In this document: piece after piece, positions 19,975 to 28,001 of the stretch | How the letters are laid out: each line of letters starts with the position of its first letter | Position numbering within the stretch: position 1 is the first letter of the stretch | NCBI GenBank assembly: GCA_017308575.1 | Contig: JAFKEQ010000001.1 | Location: forward strand, 248,001 to 312,000 | DNA from: Afipia sp. | GTDB taxonomy: Bacteria; Pseudomonadota; Alphaproteobacteria; Rhizobiales; Xanthobacteraceae | Direction: 5' to 3' | DNA: 64,000 nucleotides | Notes under the pieces: model-generated | Database searches by the model: none | Told to the model about the DNA's origin: nothing | What the model saw: the letters and a program-made list of their open reading frames with translations, nothing else | Made by a program: the position numbers and the translations under genes

Positions 19975-20331
19975 TTACCAGCCGAAGCCGAAACCGAAGC
20001 GCGGCCCGTAGAACGGACGATAGCCGTATCCGTAAGGATAGCCGTAGCCATAGGGCCGGTAATAGCGAGGCCGGTAGCCATAGCCGTAACCGTAGTACGG
20101 CCGGTAATAGGGACGATAGTACGGGCGATAATAATGCGGCCGATAGTAGCCGTAGCGGCGGTAGTGACGCCGGCGGGCGCTGACATCCGTCGGCTTGGCA
20201 TCGGCAACGCGCGCATCATGTTTCTGCGACGCGGCGGCAGTGGCAGGCTCGGCGCTCGCAGGCGCGAGCGACATCCAGCCTGCAAACGAAAGAGCGGCAG
20301 CAACGACTGCAGCCCCCACAAACTTCCTCAT
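19975..20331 (-). CDS. exported Tyr/Gly/Arg/Pro-rich low-complexity protein
   Basis: A 118-residue protein with a signal peptide (about residues 1-27, cleavage near PASAEP), a short polar spacer, then from about residue 54 an almost pure Tyr/Gly/Arg/Pro region with recurring YYRP and YGYG units, ending GFGFGW. GAAGGAG precedes the ATG at 20331, supporting translation. Similar small exported repeats are common in this bacterial group; their function is unknown. It is the first of three small exported low-complexity genes lying between leuC and leuD. Confidence 0.75.
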   Translation of the reverse strand: MRKFVGAAVVAAALSFAGWMSLAPASAEPATAAASQKHDARVADAKPTDVSARRRHYRRYGYYRPHYYRPYYRPYYRPYYGYGYGYRPRYYRPYGYGYPYGYGYRPFYGPRFGFGFGW

Positions 20332-20539
20332 TGCAATTCTCCTTCGATCGTTGCTCGACACGTTGAAATCAAAACGCGCGACGCCGATTTACGTTCATCC
20401 GGACGGCAACGTCATCGGTCGCGCAAGGCGGACAAAGCCAACTCTGGCCTTGCCCGGAACCTAGATGACTGCGGATTTGCAGCAAGATCATGACGTCAGG
20501 ATTTGACGGCCTTGGTAAAGGCCGTCCTCTGAAACGTGG

Positions 20540-20824
20540 TTACCAGCGGCGATGGTGCCAGTGACGGCGCGGATGCCAATAATGCCTGCGATGCCAGTGA
20601 TGCGGGCGATGCCATCCGCGATGACGGTGCCAGCCGTGATGCCGCCGCCAGCCATGATGACGCCAGCGCACTTCGGTCGTCATGCTGCCGGATACATCCT
20701 TGGTGGATGCACTCGCAGCAGGATTGATCAACGACATCGCCTGTGCGCGATTGGCCGGGGCGGCAACCGCCAGCAATCCGGCCACGGCTGCGAGTCCGAA
20801 AATCGTTCTAATGTTCATCTTCAT
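20540..20824 (-). CDS. exported His/Trp/Arg-rich repeat protein
   Basis: A 94-residue protein: signal peptide about 1-29 (ending near RAQA), a 20-residue spacer, then a C-terminal stretch of about 42 residues built of His, Arg and Trp in which Trp recurs every fifth or sixth residue (W-x4/5). AGGGAG lies 6 bp before the ATG at 20824. The clustered histidines suggest metal or heme binding, but this is inference. No family is recognised beyond small exported repeats. Confidence 0.72.
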   Translation of the reverse strand: MKMNIRTIFGLAAVAGLLAVAAPANRAQAMSLINPAASASTKDVSGSMTTEVRWRHHGWRRHHGWHRHRGWHRPHHWHRRHYWHPRRHWHHRRW

Positions 20825-21000
20825 GAATTTCTCCCTTGATCGACATGCAAACGAACTGCGGCCACACGTGTTCCGTGATCGGCGTTCAGTATCGGATGAT
20901 CTCAGGCTAAAAGTGCTGGCGTGAATGCGCGCTGAATGTTCGCGCCATATTGATGAACGCGCGCCATCGCTTGCATGCAGAGCGAGTTTGCCAGATGTCG

Positions 21001-21306
21001 CTAACCGCTCCAGGCGCAGCGCATGCGGGGAACGATCACCGTTCCGCTCGGCCGGTATTCCTGTTCGTAATACGCGTTGCAGACGCGCACCGAATTCGGA
21101 CCCGGTGATTGCGAGCCGCGATAGACCGGAACGCGGCGCGGCGTGCGGCGAAGCACACGGCGGCTCTGCGCGGAGAACTCTTCTGCAGTCAATCCGTGAT
21201 GATGCGACGACACGGCGGTCGCCGGCTGGGCGCGTGCTGCGCCCGGAGCCGCAGCGACGATCAGACCTGCGAAAAGGCTCATGAGAATTGCCGAAGTCCG
21301 CATCAT
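21001..21306 (-). CDS. small exported protein, unknown function
   Basis: A 101-residue protein with a signal peptide (about 1-26, ending PGAARAQP), a HHHG segment, an Arg-rich middle (SRRVLRRTPRRVPVYRG) and two cysteines near the C-terminus (VRVCNAYY and PRMRCAW) that could form a disulfide. An ATG at 21321 is an alternative start, adding five residues; the frame remains open to 21486. Codon use and signal peptide support a real gene. Third of the low-complexity exported group between leuC and leuD. Confidence 0.6.
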   Translation of the reverse strand: MMRTSAILMSLFAGLIVAAAPGAARAQPATAVSSHHHGLTAEEFSAQSRRVLRRTPRRVPVYRGSQSPGPNSVRVCNAYYEQEYRPSGTVIVPRMRCAWSG

Positions 21307-21425
21307 GGCGCGCCGTCCCATCCCTCGTTCCGAGGGGAACGTCTCCGATTGAGCCGCGCGCGTCAACAGGCCGCGCCCCATAAAATCGGGCAGACAGCGC
21401 CCGTCCGCCCTTCTAAACAGGCGTG

Positions 21426-21824
21426 ATGTGGCCGACCGCAAAATCACCGACCCTCGACGACTTCGAGGCCATCGCGCTCGATGCATTCGCGCGGCTGCCG
21501 GATCATTTCCGCGCGCTGTGCGAAGGCCTGATCATCCAGGTCGACGATTTCCCCTCCGATGACGTCCTCGACGAGATGAAGGCGGAGAGCGAATTTGACC
21601 TGCTCGGATTGTTTCAGGGCGTCGGCCTGCCGTTCCGCTCAAGCGGCGATATCGCGCCGATGCCGAACATGGTCTGGCTGTACCGGCGGCCGATTCTGGA
21701 TTACTGGGCCGAACACGACGAAACGCTGGGCCATGTCATCACCCATGTGCTGGTGCACGAGATCGGCCATCATTTCGGCCTCTCGGACGAGGACATGGAG
21801 GCCATCGAGGCATCGGTGGCCTGA
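21426..21824 (+). CDS. metallopeptidase-like zincin (DUF1025 family)
   Basis: A 132-residue small zincin-like protein. The zinc-binding site is HEIGHHFGLSDEDM near the C-terminus (HExxH with the downstream Asp/Glu characteristic of the family), and FARLPDHFRALCEG with IIQVDDFP marks the N-terminal half. Family members are often annotated as metallopeptidase family protein; the substrate is unknown. A GTG three bases upstream (21423) is an alternative start. It is read toward leuD, which begins 150 bp later. Confidence 0.88.
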   Translation: MWPTAKSPTLDDFEAIALDAFARLPDHFRALCEGLIIQVDDFPSDDVLDEMKAESEFDLLGLFQGVGLPFRSSGDIAPMPNMVWLYRRPILDYWAEHDETLGHVITHVLVHEIGHHFGLSDEDMEAIEASVA

Positions 21825-21974
21825 TGATGAAGATGAGTGCCGAAAGCCGGAAACGACCCTGAAATCCCTGCAAATTCCGACGTTCATGGTCCGTCCCCAA
21901 GGCGCATGGCCTTGACGGCCATGATGGGTTATTTAGAACAGCTCGAATTCAAGCATCCGGTTCACGGGAACATC

Positions 21975-22580
21975 ATGGACAAGTTTACGACGCTCGAAGG
22001 CGTGGCCGCGCCCCTGAAGATCATCAATGTCGATACCGACATGATCATCCCGAAGCAGTATCTCAAGACCATCAAGCGCACCGGCCTCGGCAAGGGCCTG
22101 TTCTCCGAGCAGCGCTACAAGGACGATGGCAGCGAGAACCCGGATTTCGTACTCAACAAGCCGTCCTATCGCACGGCAAAGATTCTCGTGGCCGGCGACA
22201 ATTTCGGCTGCGGTTCGAGCCGTGAACACGCGCCGTGGGCGCTGGCCGATTTCGGCATCCGCTGCGTGATCTCGACCTCGTTCGGCGACATCTTCTACAA
22301 CAACTGCTTCAAGAATGGCCTGCTGCCGATCCGCGTTTCGCAAGAGGAACTGGACAAGCTGTTCGACGATGCCGATCGCGGCGCCAATGCGACGCTGACC
22401 ATCGATCTCGAGAAGCAGGAAATCCGCGGCCCCGACGGCGGCACGATCAAGTTCGAGATCGATCCGTTCCGCAAGCACTGCATGCTCAACGGCCTCGACG
22501 ACATCGGCCTGACCATGGAAAAAGGCAAGTCGATCGACGTGTTCGAGGCGAAGGAAAAAGCCGAACGGCCCTGGCTGTAG
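21975..22580 (+). CDS. leuD: 3-isopropylmalate dehydratase small subunit
   Basis: A 201-residue swivel-domain subunit that completes the LeuCD dehydratase. [22 protein letters not shown] begins the protein (shown as its first short motifs), and [17 protein letters not shown] is the substrate-binding loop. The ATG at 21975 follows GGGA; the longer frame from 21837 adds unrelated residues. It is separated from leuC by 2 kb carrying the low-complexity trio and the zincin. Confidence 0.97.
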   Translation: MDKFTTLEGVAAPLKIINVDTDMIIPKQYLKTIKRTGLGKGLFSEQRYKDDGSENPDFVLNKPSYRTAKILVAGDNFGCGSSREHAPWALADFGIRCVISTSFGDIFYNNCFKNGLLPIRVSQEELDKLFDDADRGANATLTIDLEKQEIRGPDGGTIKFEIDPFRKHCMLNGLDDIGLTMEKGKSIDVFEAKEKAERPWL

Positions 22581-22620
22581 GCTCGTTGCCGTAGTTCACG
22601 ATCCAGCTAAGTAAAGATGC

Positions 22621-22703
22621 GTCATACGCGGGCTTGACCCGCGTATCCATCACTACAACAAACTTCTTTTGAGATGGATTGCCGGGTCAAGCCCGGCAAT
22701 GAC
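22621..22703. repeat. dispersed intergenic repeat, GGGTCAAGCCCGGCAATGAC family
   Basis: An imperfect inverted element beginning GTCATACGCGGGCTTGACCC and ending GGGTCAAGCCCGGCAATGAC; related to the right half of 12704-12825 and to 29140-29225. Confidence 0.78.
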
Positions 22704-22740
22704 ATCCGCGATGCAAGCACGGCCACGTGCTCACAATCAA

Positions 22741-23622
22741 CTAGCCCGCCTTCAGCGCCGCAATCGCATCCGCGATCGCAATGGTGCGCTTCGCCATCTC
22801 GACATGCAGACGCTCGACCATCTGGCCGTCGAGCTGCACCACACCCTTGCTGACATTCTCCGGCAGATCGAACACGCCCATGATCTTGCGCGCGCGGGCA
22901 ACGTCTTCCGCAGCGGGCGTATAGGCCGCATTGGCAGCATCGATCTGGCCCGGATGAATCAGGGTCTTGCCATCGAACCCCATGTCGCGGCCCTGCGCGC
23001 ATTCCTTCGCAAAGCCCGCGATGTCGCTGATGTCGTTATATGGTCCGTCGAGAATTTCGATGCCGTAGGCCCGCGCGGCGAGAATACAGTGCGAGAACAG
23101 CGGCAGCATCGCCGCGCGGCCCGGCAGCATCCGCATGCGCGTTTCGCGCGCGATATCGTTCGGGCCGATGATGAAACCGGCGAGGCGTTTGTCACCCTCG
23201 CGCGCGGTAGCCGCGATCTCCTGCGCCGACAGCACGCCGAGCGGCGATTCGATCATCGCCCACAGCACAATGGCAGGATCGGCATGCAGCGCGCGCAGCC
23301 GCTCCTCCAGCGTCCTGATATCGCCCGGGCGCGCAATCTTCGGCACCAGAATGCCATGGGGCCGCGCCGCTGCAGCCATCGCCAGATCGTCCTGCCACCA
23401 TGGCGATTCAAGATTGTTGATGCGGATGATGATTTCACGGCGGCCAAAACCACCGGCCGCCACCGCGGCCGCGATCTGCTCTCGCGCCATCGGCTTGGCA
23501 TCCGGCGCGACGGAATCCTCGAGATCGAGGATCACGCCATCGGCCGGAAGATTACGGGCCTTGTCGATCGCCCGCGCGTTGGAGCCCGGCATAAACAAGA
23601 CACTGCGTCGCGGACGGATCAT
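22741..23622 (-). CDS. HpcH/HpaI aldolase/CitE-family CoA ester lyase
   Basis: A 293-residue TIM-barrel lyase. LFMPGSNARAIDKA, ADGVILDLEDSV (metal-binding Glu/Asp), IRINN, MIESPLGVL and GFDGKTLIHPGQ are CitE/malyl-CoA lyase signatures. Relatives cleave L-malyl-CoA, beta-methylmalyl-CoA or citramalyl-CoA, or act as a malyl-CoA thioesterase. No citDF partners are present, so a stand-alone CoA-ester lyase is more likely than true citrate lyase. The ATG at 23622 starts at IRPRRSVLF; the frame is open further upstream. Divergent from the carbonic anhydrase gene. Confidence 0.87.
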   Translation of the reverse strand: MIRPRRSVLFMPGSNARAIDKARNLPADGVILDLEDSVAPDAKPMAREQIAAAVAAGGFGRREIIIRINNLESPWWQDDLAMAAAARPHGILVPKIARPGDIRTLEERLRALHADPAIVLWAMIESPLGVLSAQEIAATAREGDKRLAGFIIGPNDIARETRMRMLPGRAAMLPLFSHCILAARAYGIEILDGPYNDISDIAGFAKECAQGRDMGFDGKTLIHPGQIDAANAAYTPAAEDVARARKIMGVFDLPENVSKGVVQLDGQMVERLHVEMAKRTIAIADAIAALKAG

Positions 23623-23820
23623 GGCCGGGTTCCATTGGGAAAGCAGACTCGTAGCATTTTGCCTTTGCCCCCGAAAGGCTTGTTCCGGGCCGCAGCCTGG
23701 GTTAGCCACCAGTGTCCCGGTCCGAAGTTCGCCCATTTTGCAAGTCCGCAACCCGCGAGGCTGCGAAGCATGGCGGGCCTGCGGACCACCATCCTGGCCA
23801 TCAAATTGCGAGGGCTTGCC

Positions 23821-24474
23821 ATGTCGCCATTTCCTGAACGCCTGCTCGAGGGCTATCAGTCCTTCGTCACCGAACGCCTGCCCACCGAGCAGTCGCGTTA
23901 CCGCGAACTGTCCCAGAAGGGCCAGTCACCCGAAATCATGGTTGTCGGCTGCTGCGACTCGCGCGTGTCGCCGGAAGTGATTTTCGACGCCGGCCCCGGC
24001 GAACTGTTCGTGGTGCGCAACGTCGCCAATCTGGTGCCGGTTTACGAGCCGGACGGGCGCGGCCATGGCGTCTCTGCGGCGCTGGAATATGCGGTGCAGG
24101 TCTTGAAGATCAAACATCTCGTGGTGCTCGGCCACGCGCAATGCGGCGGCATCCGCGCCTTCGTCGACAAGAGCGCACCGCTGACGCCGGGCGACTTCAT
24201 CGGCAAGTGGATGTCGATGTTCGTCAAGCCGGGCGAAGTCGTCGAACAGCGCGACCATGAGACGATGCAGCAATTCGTCACCCGGATCGAAAAGGCGGCC
24301 GTGCTGCGCAGCCTCGAGAACCTGATGACGTTCCCCTTCGTGAAGAAGGACGTTGATGACGGCGCGCTGAAACTGCACGGCGCCTATTTCGGCGTGGCGG
24401 AAGGCTCGCTCTCGATCGTCGATCGGGCAACAAACGAATTCGCCCGCGTCTATCAAGGCTCGCTGGCGTCCTGA
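23821..24474 (+). CDS. beta-class carbonic anhydrase
   Basis: A 217-residue zinc enzyme interconverting CO2 and bicarbonate. The ligands are Cys44 and Asp46 (GCCDSRV, with Arg48 forming the dyad), His105 and Cys108 (GHAQCGG). VVRNVANLVP and the C-terminal HGAYFGVAEG are typical. It would supply bicarbonate for carboxylases such as acetyl-CoA carboxylase. ATG at 23821; the longer frame upstream is antisense to the lyase gene. It ends at a symmetrical terminator. Confidence 0.95.
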   Translation: MSPFPERLLEGYQSFVTERLPTEQSRYRELSQKGQSPEIMVVGCCDSRVSPEVIFDAGPGELFVVRNVANLVPVYEPDGRGHGVSAALEYAVQVLKIKHLVVLGHAQCGGIRAFVDKSAPLTPGDFIGKWMSMFVKPGEVVEQRDHETMQQFVTRIEKAAVLRSLENLMTFPFVKKDVDDGALKLHGAYFGVAEGSLSIVDRATNEFARVYQGSLAS

Positions 24475-24476
24475 AC

Positions 24477-24506
24477 GAAAACGGCCGGGCAAGCCCGGCC
24501 GTTTTA
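24477..24506. terminator. bidirectional terminator, carbonic anhydrase / asd
   Basis: The stem ACGGCCGGGC / GCCCGGCCGT is flanked by A4 and T4; the two genes are convergent. Confidence 0.87.
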
Positions 24507-24543
24507 TCTTTTTATCTTTCGACTTTTGACAATCGCGCCGAGA

Positions 24544-25578
24544 TCAGGCCGCTTTCTTCTTCGCGGTGATCAGCTTGCGGTTGATGAGGCTTTCCGCGAT
24601 CTGCACCGCGTTGAGTGCTGCGCCCTTGCGCAGATTGTCCGACACGCACCACAGCACAAGACCGTTCTCCACCGTCGCGTCCTCGCGGATGCGGCTGATG
24701 TAGGTGGCGTCTTCGCCTGCGGCTTCATAGGGCGTGACGTATCCGCCCGGCTCGCGCTTGTCGATCACGAGACAGCCCGGCGCGTTGCGCAGGATGTCGC
24801 GCGCTTCGTCCGCGGAGATCGGATTCTCGAACTCGATGTTCACCGCCTCGGAGTGACCGACAAACACCGGCACGCGCACGCAGGTCGCGGACATTTTGAT
24901 TTTGGGATCAAGAATCTTCTTGGTCTCCGCCATCATCTTCCACTCTTCCTTGGTGTAACCGTCCTCCATGAACACGTCGATCTGGGGGATGACGTTGAAG
25001 GCGATCCGCTTCGAGAATTTGTTATTGACCAGTTCGTCGTTGGTGTAGACCGCCTTGGTCTGCGAGAACAGTTCGTCCATCGCATCCTTGCCTGCGCCCG
25101 ACACCGACTGATAGGTCGCGACCACGACGCGCTTGATCACCGCCTTGTCGTGCAGCGGCTTCAGCGCGACCACGAGCTGCGCCGTCGAGCAGTTCGGATT
25201 CGCGATGATGTTCTTCTTGGTGAAACCGGCGGCCGCATCGGCATTCACTTCCGGCACGATCAACGGCACGTCTGGATCCATGCGCCAGGCCGACGAATTG
25301 TCGATCACCACCGCACCGGCTGCGCCAATCTTCGGCGACCATTCCTTGGAGACGGAGCCGCCCGCCGACATCAGGCAGATATCGACATCGCTGAAATCGT
25401 AATGCTCCAGCGCTTTGCATTTCAGGGTCCGGTCACCGTAGGACACTTCGACGCCAATGCTCCGGCGGGAGGCCAGAGCGACCACCTCATCAGCCGGAAA
25501 GCTGCGTTCGTCCAGGATGTTGAGCATTTCCCGGCCCACATTGCCGGTCGCTCCAACTATCGCAACCTTGTAACCCAT
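24544..25578 (-). CDS. asd: aspartate-semialdehyde dehydrogenase
   Basis: A 344-residue NADPH enzyme that reduces aspartyl phosphate to the semialdehyde for lysine, threonine, methionine and diaminopimelate. NADP-binding GATGNVGREML, the catalytic Cys in NPNCSTAQLV, DNSSAWR and the catalytic His in VGHSEAVN are present. The ATG at 25578 is preceded by GGAGAG; 30 further codons are open upstream without homology. Its product feeds DapF, encoded at 10194. Confidence 0.97.
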   Translation of the reverse strand: MGYKVAIVGATGNVGREMLNILDERSFPADEVVALASRRSIGVEVSYGDRTLKCKALEHYDFSDVDICLMSAGGSVSKEWSPKIGAAGAVVIDNSSAWRMDPDVPLIVPEVNADAAAGFTKKNIIANPNCSTAQLVVALKPLHDKAVIKRVVVATYQSVSGAGKDAMDELFSQTKAVYTNDELVNNKFSKRIAFNVIPQIDVFMEDGYTKEEWKMMAETKKILDPKIKMSATCVRVPVFVGHSEAVNIEFENPISADEARDILRNAPGCLVIDKREPGGYVTPYEAAGEDATYISRIREDATVENGLVLWCVSDNLRKGAALNAVQIAESLINRKLITAKKKAA

Positions 25579-25784
25579 CGTTGACTCTCCGAAGAAAAAT
25601 GCCTCGCCCAGACCGTTCATGGAAAGGGAAGAGGCAGCGCTTCTATGCGAAAAACCGCCCAAATACAACGCAGAAGCAACTGCGGGGGCTGATCTGACGC
25701 CGGGCGGAATTCACGAATTCCATCGCGCGGCAGCAGGACGTTCCCGTTTCCAGACCGGAACAGAATGTCCGCCCAGAGCCGCGC

Positions 25785-26609
25785 ATGAGCCCGATTGTCC
25801 TCGATCAGCCCGCCTTGAATACCTCCGGCGTCCATCCGACCCTGCGCAGCTTCGCAGACGAATGCAGCGCGGTCCTGGTACGCGTGATGGCCTATCTTTG
25901 CGGCCTCGCTGTGTTGGCGGTGATCGCGGTGGACCTGTTTTCCGCGATGCCGGTGGAAGCCAATGCCGGCATGCCCGCCGCACGGGGCTGGACACCGGCC
26001 AGCCGGCCGCGTCCTGCCTTCGCCATCAGCAAGCTGGATTTATCCGACAGACCAGACGCTTACGAAATCCTGCGGCACCCCGAGGGCGGCCGAAAGGATA
26101 TCCTGCGCTGGGCCGCCGGTTCGGCCGAAGCACCCACTTCCGAGATCGAGATCTACCGCCCCGGAGGCGAACTGGATGCCTTCGCCGCGCCGGCGGCGGG
26201 TATCGCGGGCCGGATGGCTGGTCCTGAGGTCACTGGCGCTCCAGAGATCGAACCCGCCGGCGTCATCGACACCAAGTTCGGACGCATCGCGCTGCTGCGG
26301 CTCAGCGGGGCGGTTTCGCCGGACAAGCAGGCGTGTCTCGGCTTCGCCAAGACCTTCGTCACCCCGCATCTCACCATCAGCGGCTGGTCCTGCCAGGCGG
26401 CTTCGCTCGCGGCGCAAAGAGCGTTGCTCGGCTGCACGCTGAACCGGCTGACGCTGCTGTCGGCGGGCAACGATCCCAAGGTCGCAGAACTGTTCGCGCG
26501 CGCCGAACTGAAACGCGACACCTGCAACACGACGACGGCCGCGACGGCCACGAACTGGATCGCATCCGGCGAAGCCCCGACGTTGCGCGGTCAATTGATC
26601 CCGGATTGA
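25785..26609 (+). CDS. membrane-anchored protein of unknown function with a four-cysteine C-terminal domain (paralogue A)
   Basis: A 274-residue protein not assigned to any known family. One membrane helix spans about residues 30-52, followed by a long region predicted outside the cytoplasm. Its C-terminal domain (about 164-250) has Cys184, Cys203, Cys217 and Cys247, with GWSC, a C-x-L-x-R-LTL stretch and LFARAELKR. The next gene has the same cysteine spacing, so the two are tandem paralogues. In an oxidising periplasm the cysteines would probably form two disulfides. No clear ribosome site precedes the ATG. Partner gene starts 12 bp later. Confidence 0.7.
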   Translation: MSPIVLDQPALNTSGVHPTLRSFADECSAVLVRVMAYLCGLAVLAVIAVDLFSAMPVEANAGMPAARGWTPASRPRPAFAISKLDLSDRPDAYEILRHPEGGRKDILRWAAGSAEAPTSEIEIYRPGGELDAFAAPAAGIAGRMAGPEVTGAPEIEPAGVIDTKFGRIALLRLSGAVSPDKQACLGFAKTFVTPHLTISGWSCQAASLAAQRALLGCTLNRLTLLSAGNDPKVAELFARAELKRDTCNTTTAATATNWIASGEAPTLRGQLIPD

Positions 26610-26621
26610 GGGAGATCGGCG

Positions 26622-27359
26622 ATGCCCTTCGATCAGAGGCAGCTATCGGCCGCCGGGACCTATGCAGGAAGGGCGATCCGCGTTTCCTTTTACATCGCGG
26701 GCACCGTTATTTTCGCGCTGATTGCGATCGTTCTCCTGCGGGTCTCGAGCTTTTTCAACCAGCCAAGCAGCGTCAGCACGAGGACTTCGTTCCAGATCAA
26801 TTCGCCCGACATCACGCGCCGGCCCGCAAAGAGCAGCGCGGCGCATTTCAGCGGGGGCTGGCAGGAAATCCTGCAGCACGGCCAGATCTACGATCGCGAT
26901 ACCGATTTCACCCTGGTGGTGAACATGCCGTCCAATCCGGATACGCCGGTGGTGCGCGACTATTCCCACGAGATGAGCACGCTGCGGCCGCTGCTGCGCA
27001 CGGCCTATATGGGCGGGATCAGCAACTACTACGATCTGCAGACCCGGTTCGGTCCGGTGCGCGCCGCGAGCTTCCAGACCAATGCGGACGGCCGGATCAA
27101 GCTCTGCGTGTCCTATCTGAGCCGCTTCGACACCAACGCGGTGTACCTCAAGGGCTGGCTTTGCGAGGCCAGCGGGGTGCGTCCGAACTTCCATACGCTG
27201 GCCTGCCTGCTCGACCGCATCACCCTGAAGGGCGCGCTGCCGACCACGGCCGCACAGACCTTCTTCGAGGAACGCCTGACCCGCTCCGCGCGTTGCAGTG
27301 CCGAGCCGGTGTCGCAGACCACCGATACCCGTCCGCCCCGCCCGCCGCGGCGGCTGTAA
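26622..27359 (+). CDS. membrane-anchored protein of unknown function with a four-cysteine C-terminal domain (paralogue B)
   Basis: A 245-residue protein, not recognised. One membrane helix lies at about residues 21-42. The exported part ends in a domain with Cys162, Cys181, Cys195 and Cys225, spaced exactly as in paralogue A; GWLC and a C-x3-DRITL stretch align with GWSC and C-x3-NRLTL there. FG at 143-144 sits the same 19 residues before the first Cys as FG at 165-166 in A. The C-terminus is Pro/Arg-rich. GAGGGAG precedes the ATG; the 12-bp spacing to A indicates an operon. A protein pair or heterodimer is inferred. Confidence 0.75.
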   Translation: MPFDQRQLSAAGTYAGRAIRVSFYIAGTVIFALIAIVLLRVSSFFNQPSSVSTRTSFQINSPDITRRPAKSSAAHFSGGWQEILQHGQIYDRDTDFTLVVNMPSNPDTPVVRDYSHEMSTLRPLLRTAYMGGISNYYDLQTRFGPVRAASFQTNADGRIKLCVSYLSRFDTNAVYLKGWLCEASGVRPNFHTLACLLDRITLKGALPTTAAQTFFEERLTRSARCSAEPVSQTTDTRPPRPPRRL

Positions 27360-27485
27360 ACCGGCCGGCCCGGCGGTAAAGGGCTGCGCCGGTGACGATC
27401 CGTGGCAAGTGTGGCCCATTGGTCCTTGTGGGAGCCTGCCGGAAACGGGTATGGTCACCCGCAATTGGAATTCCACGAGGATGCG

Positions 27486-27863
27486 ATGGCTTTGAAGTAT
27501 AAGGGCGCGAAAACACTGGCGATTTTGCTGGCGACAGCCGCGGTTGTGACGGCTGGATTCGGCGCCACCGCAGCCGATGCGGCACCCCGGAAGCGCTATG
27601 TCCAGAACGATCCGACCTATGACGGCGCGCCGCGCAAGCCGGAAAACCGCGTCTATCAGCGCGGCCGCACCCGCATTTACGTGACCCGCCGCTCCTGGCT
27701 CGACGCCGGCACCGAGGTCCGCCCGGGTGAACGCAAGTTCACCGACTACGCCTTCCCGCCGGGCTACTCCTACGGCCAGCAGATCGACCGGCTCTATACC
27801 AGCCGCCGCCCGCTCGGCGACCAGTGGGACACCGGAACGCCGTTCCCCTTCCCGCTCTACTGA
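27486..27863 (+). CDS. small exported protein of unknown function
   Basis: A 125-residue protein with a signal peptide (about 1-36, ending near AADAAP) and a basic mature part rich in Arg, Tyr and Pro (RVYQRGRTRIYVTRRSWLDAG; FPPGYSYGQQIDRLY) ending GTPFPFPLY. GAGG lies 6 bp before the ATG at 27486. Proteins with the same layout are common as hypothetical in this group; no function can be stated. It is terminated 20 bp after the stop. Confidence 0.75.
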   Translation: MALKYKGAKTLAILLATAAVVTAGFGATAADAAPRKRYVQNDPTYDGAPRKPENRVYQRGRTRIYVTRRSWLDAGTEVRPGERKFTDYAFPPGYSYGQQIDRLYTSRRPLGDQWDTGTPFPFPLY

Positions 27864-27882
27864 TTTTGGCATCCGCCAGATC

Positions 27883-27912
27883 AAAAATGCCCGGCTCGCG
27901 CCGGGCATTTTT
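27883..27912. terminator. bidirectional terminator, small exported protein / leuB
   Basis: The stem AATGCCCGG / CCGGGCATT, loop CTCGCG, is flanked by A and T runs; it separates convergent genes. Confidence 0.87.
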
Positions 27913-28001
27913 GTTGGCCGTTTGCATAAGGCGAAACGGTGACAAACTTCGCTGCAAAGGGCGAAACAGCGGCAGGCAGCTTTTCGCCCTTCGAGCGGCG
28001 A

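Noticed and set aside
20505..20526. GACGGCC / GGCCGTC hairpin as a terminator for the His/Trp-rich gene
   Set aside because: No T-run on either strand; too weak to call.
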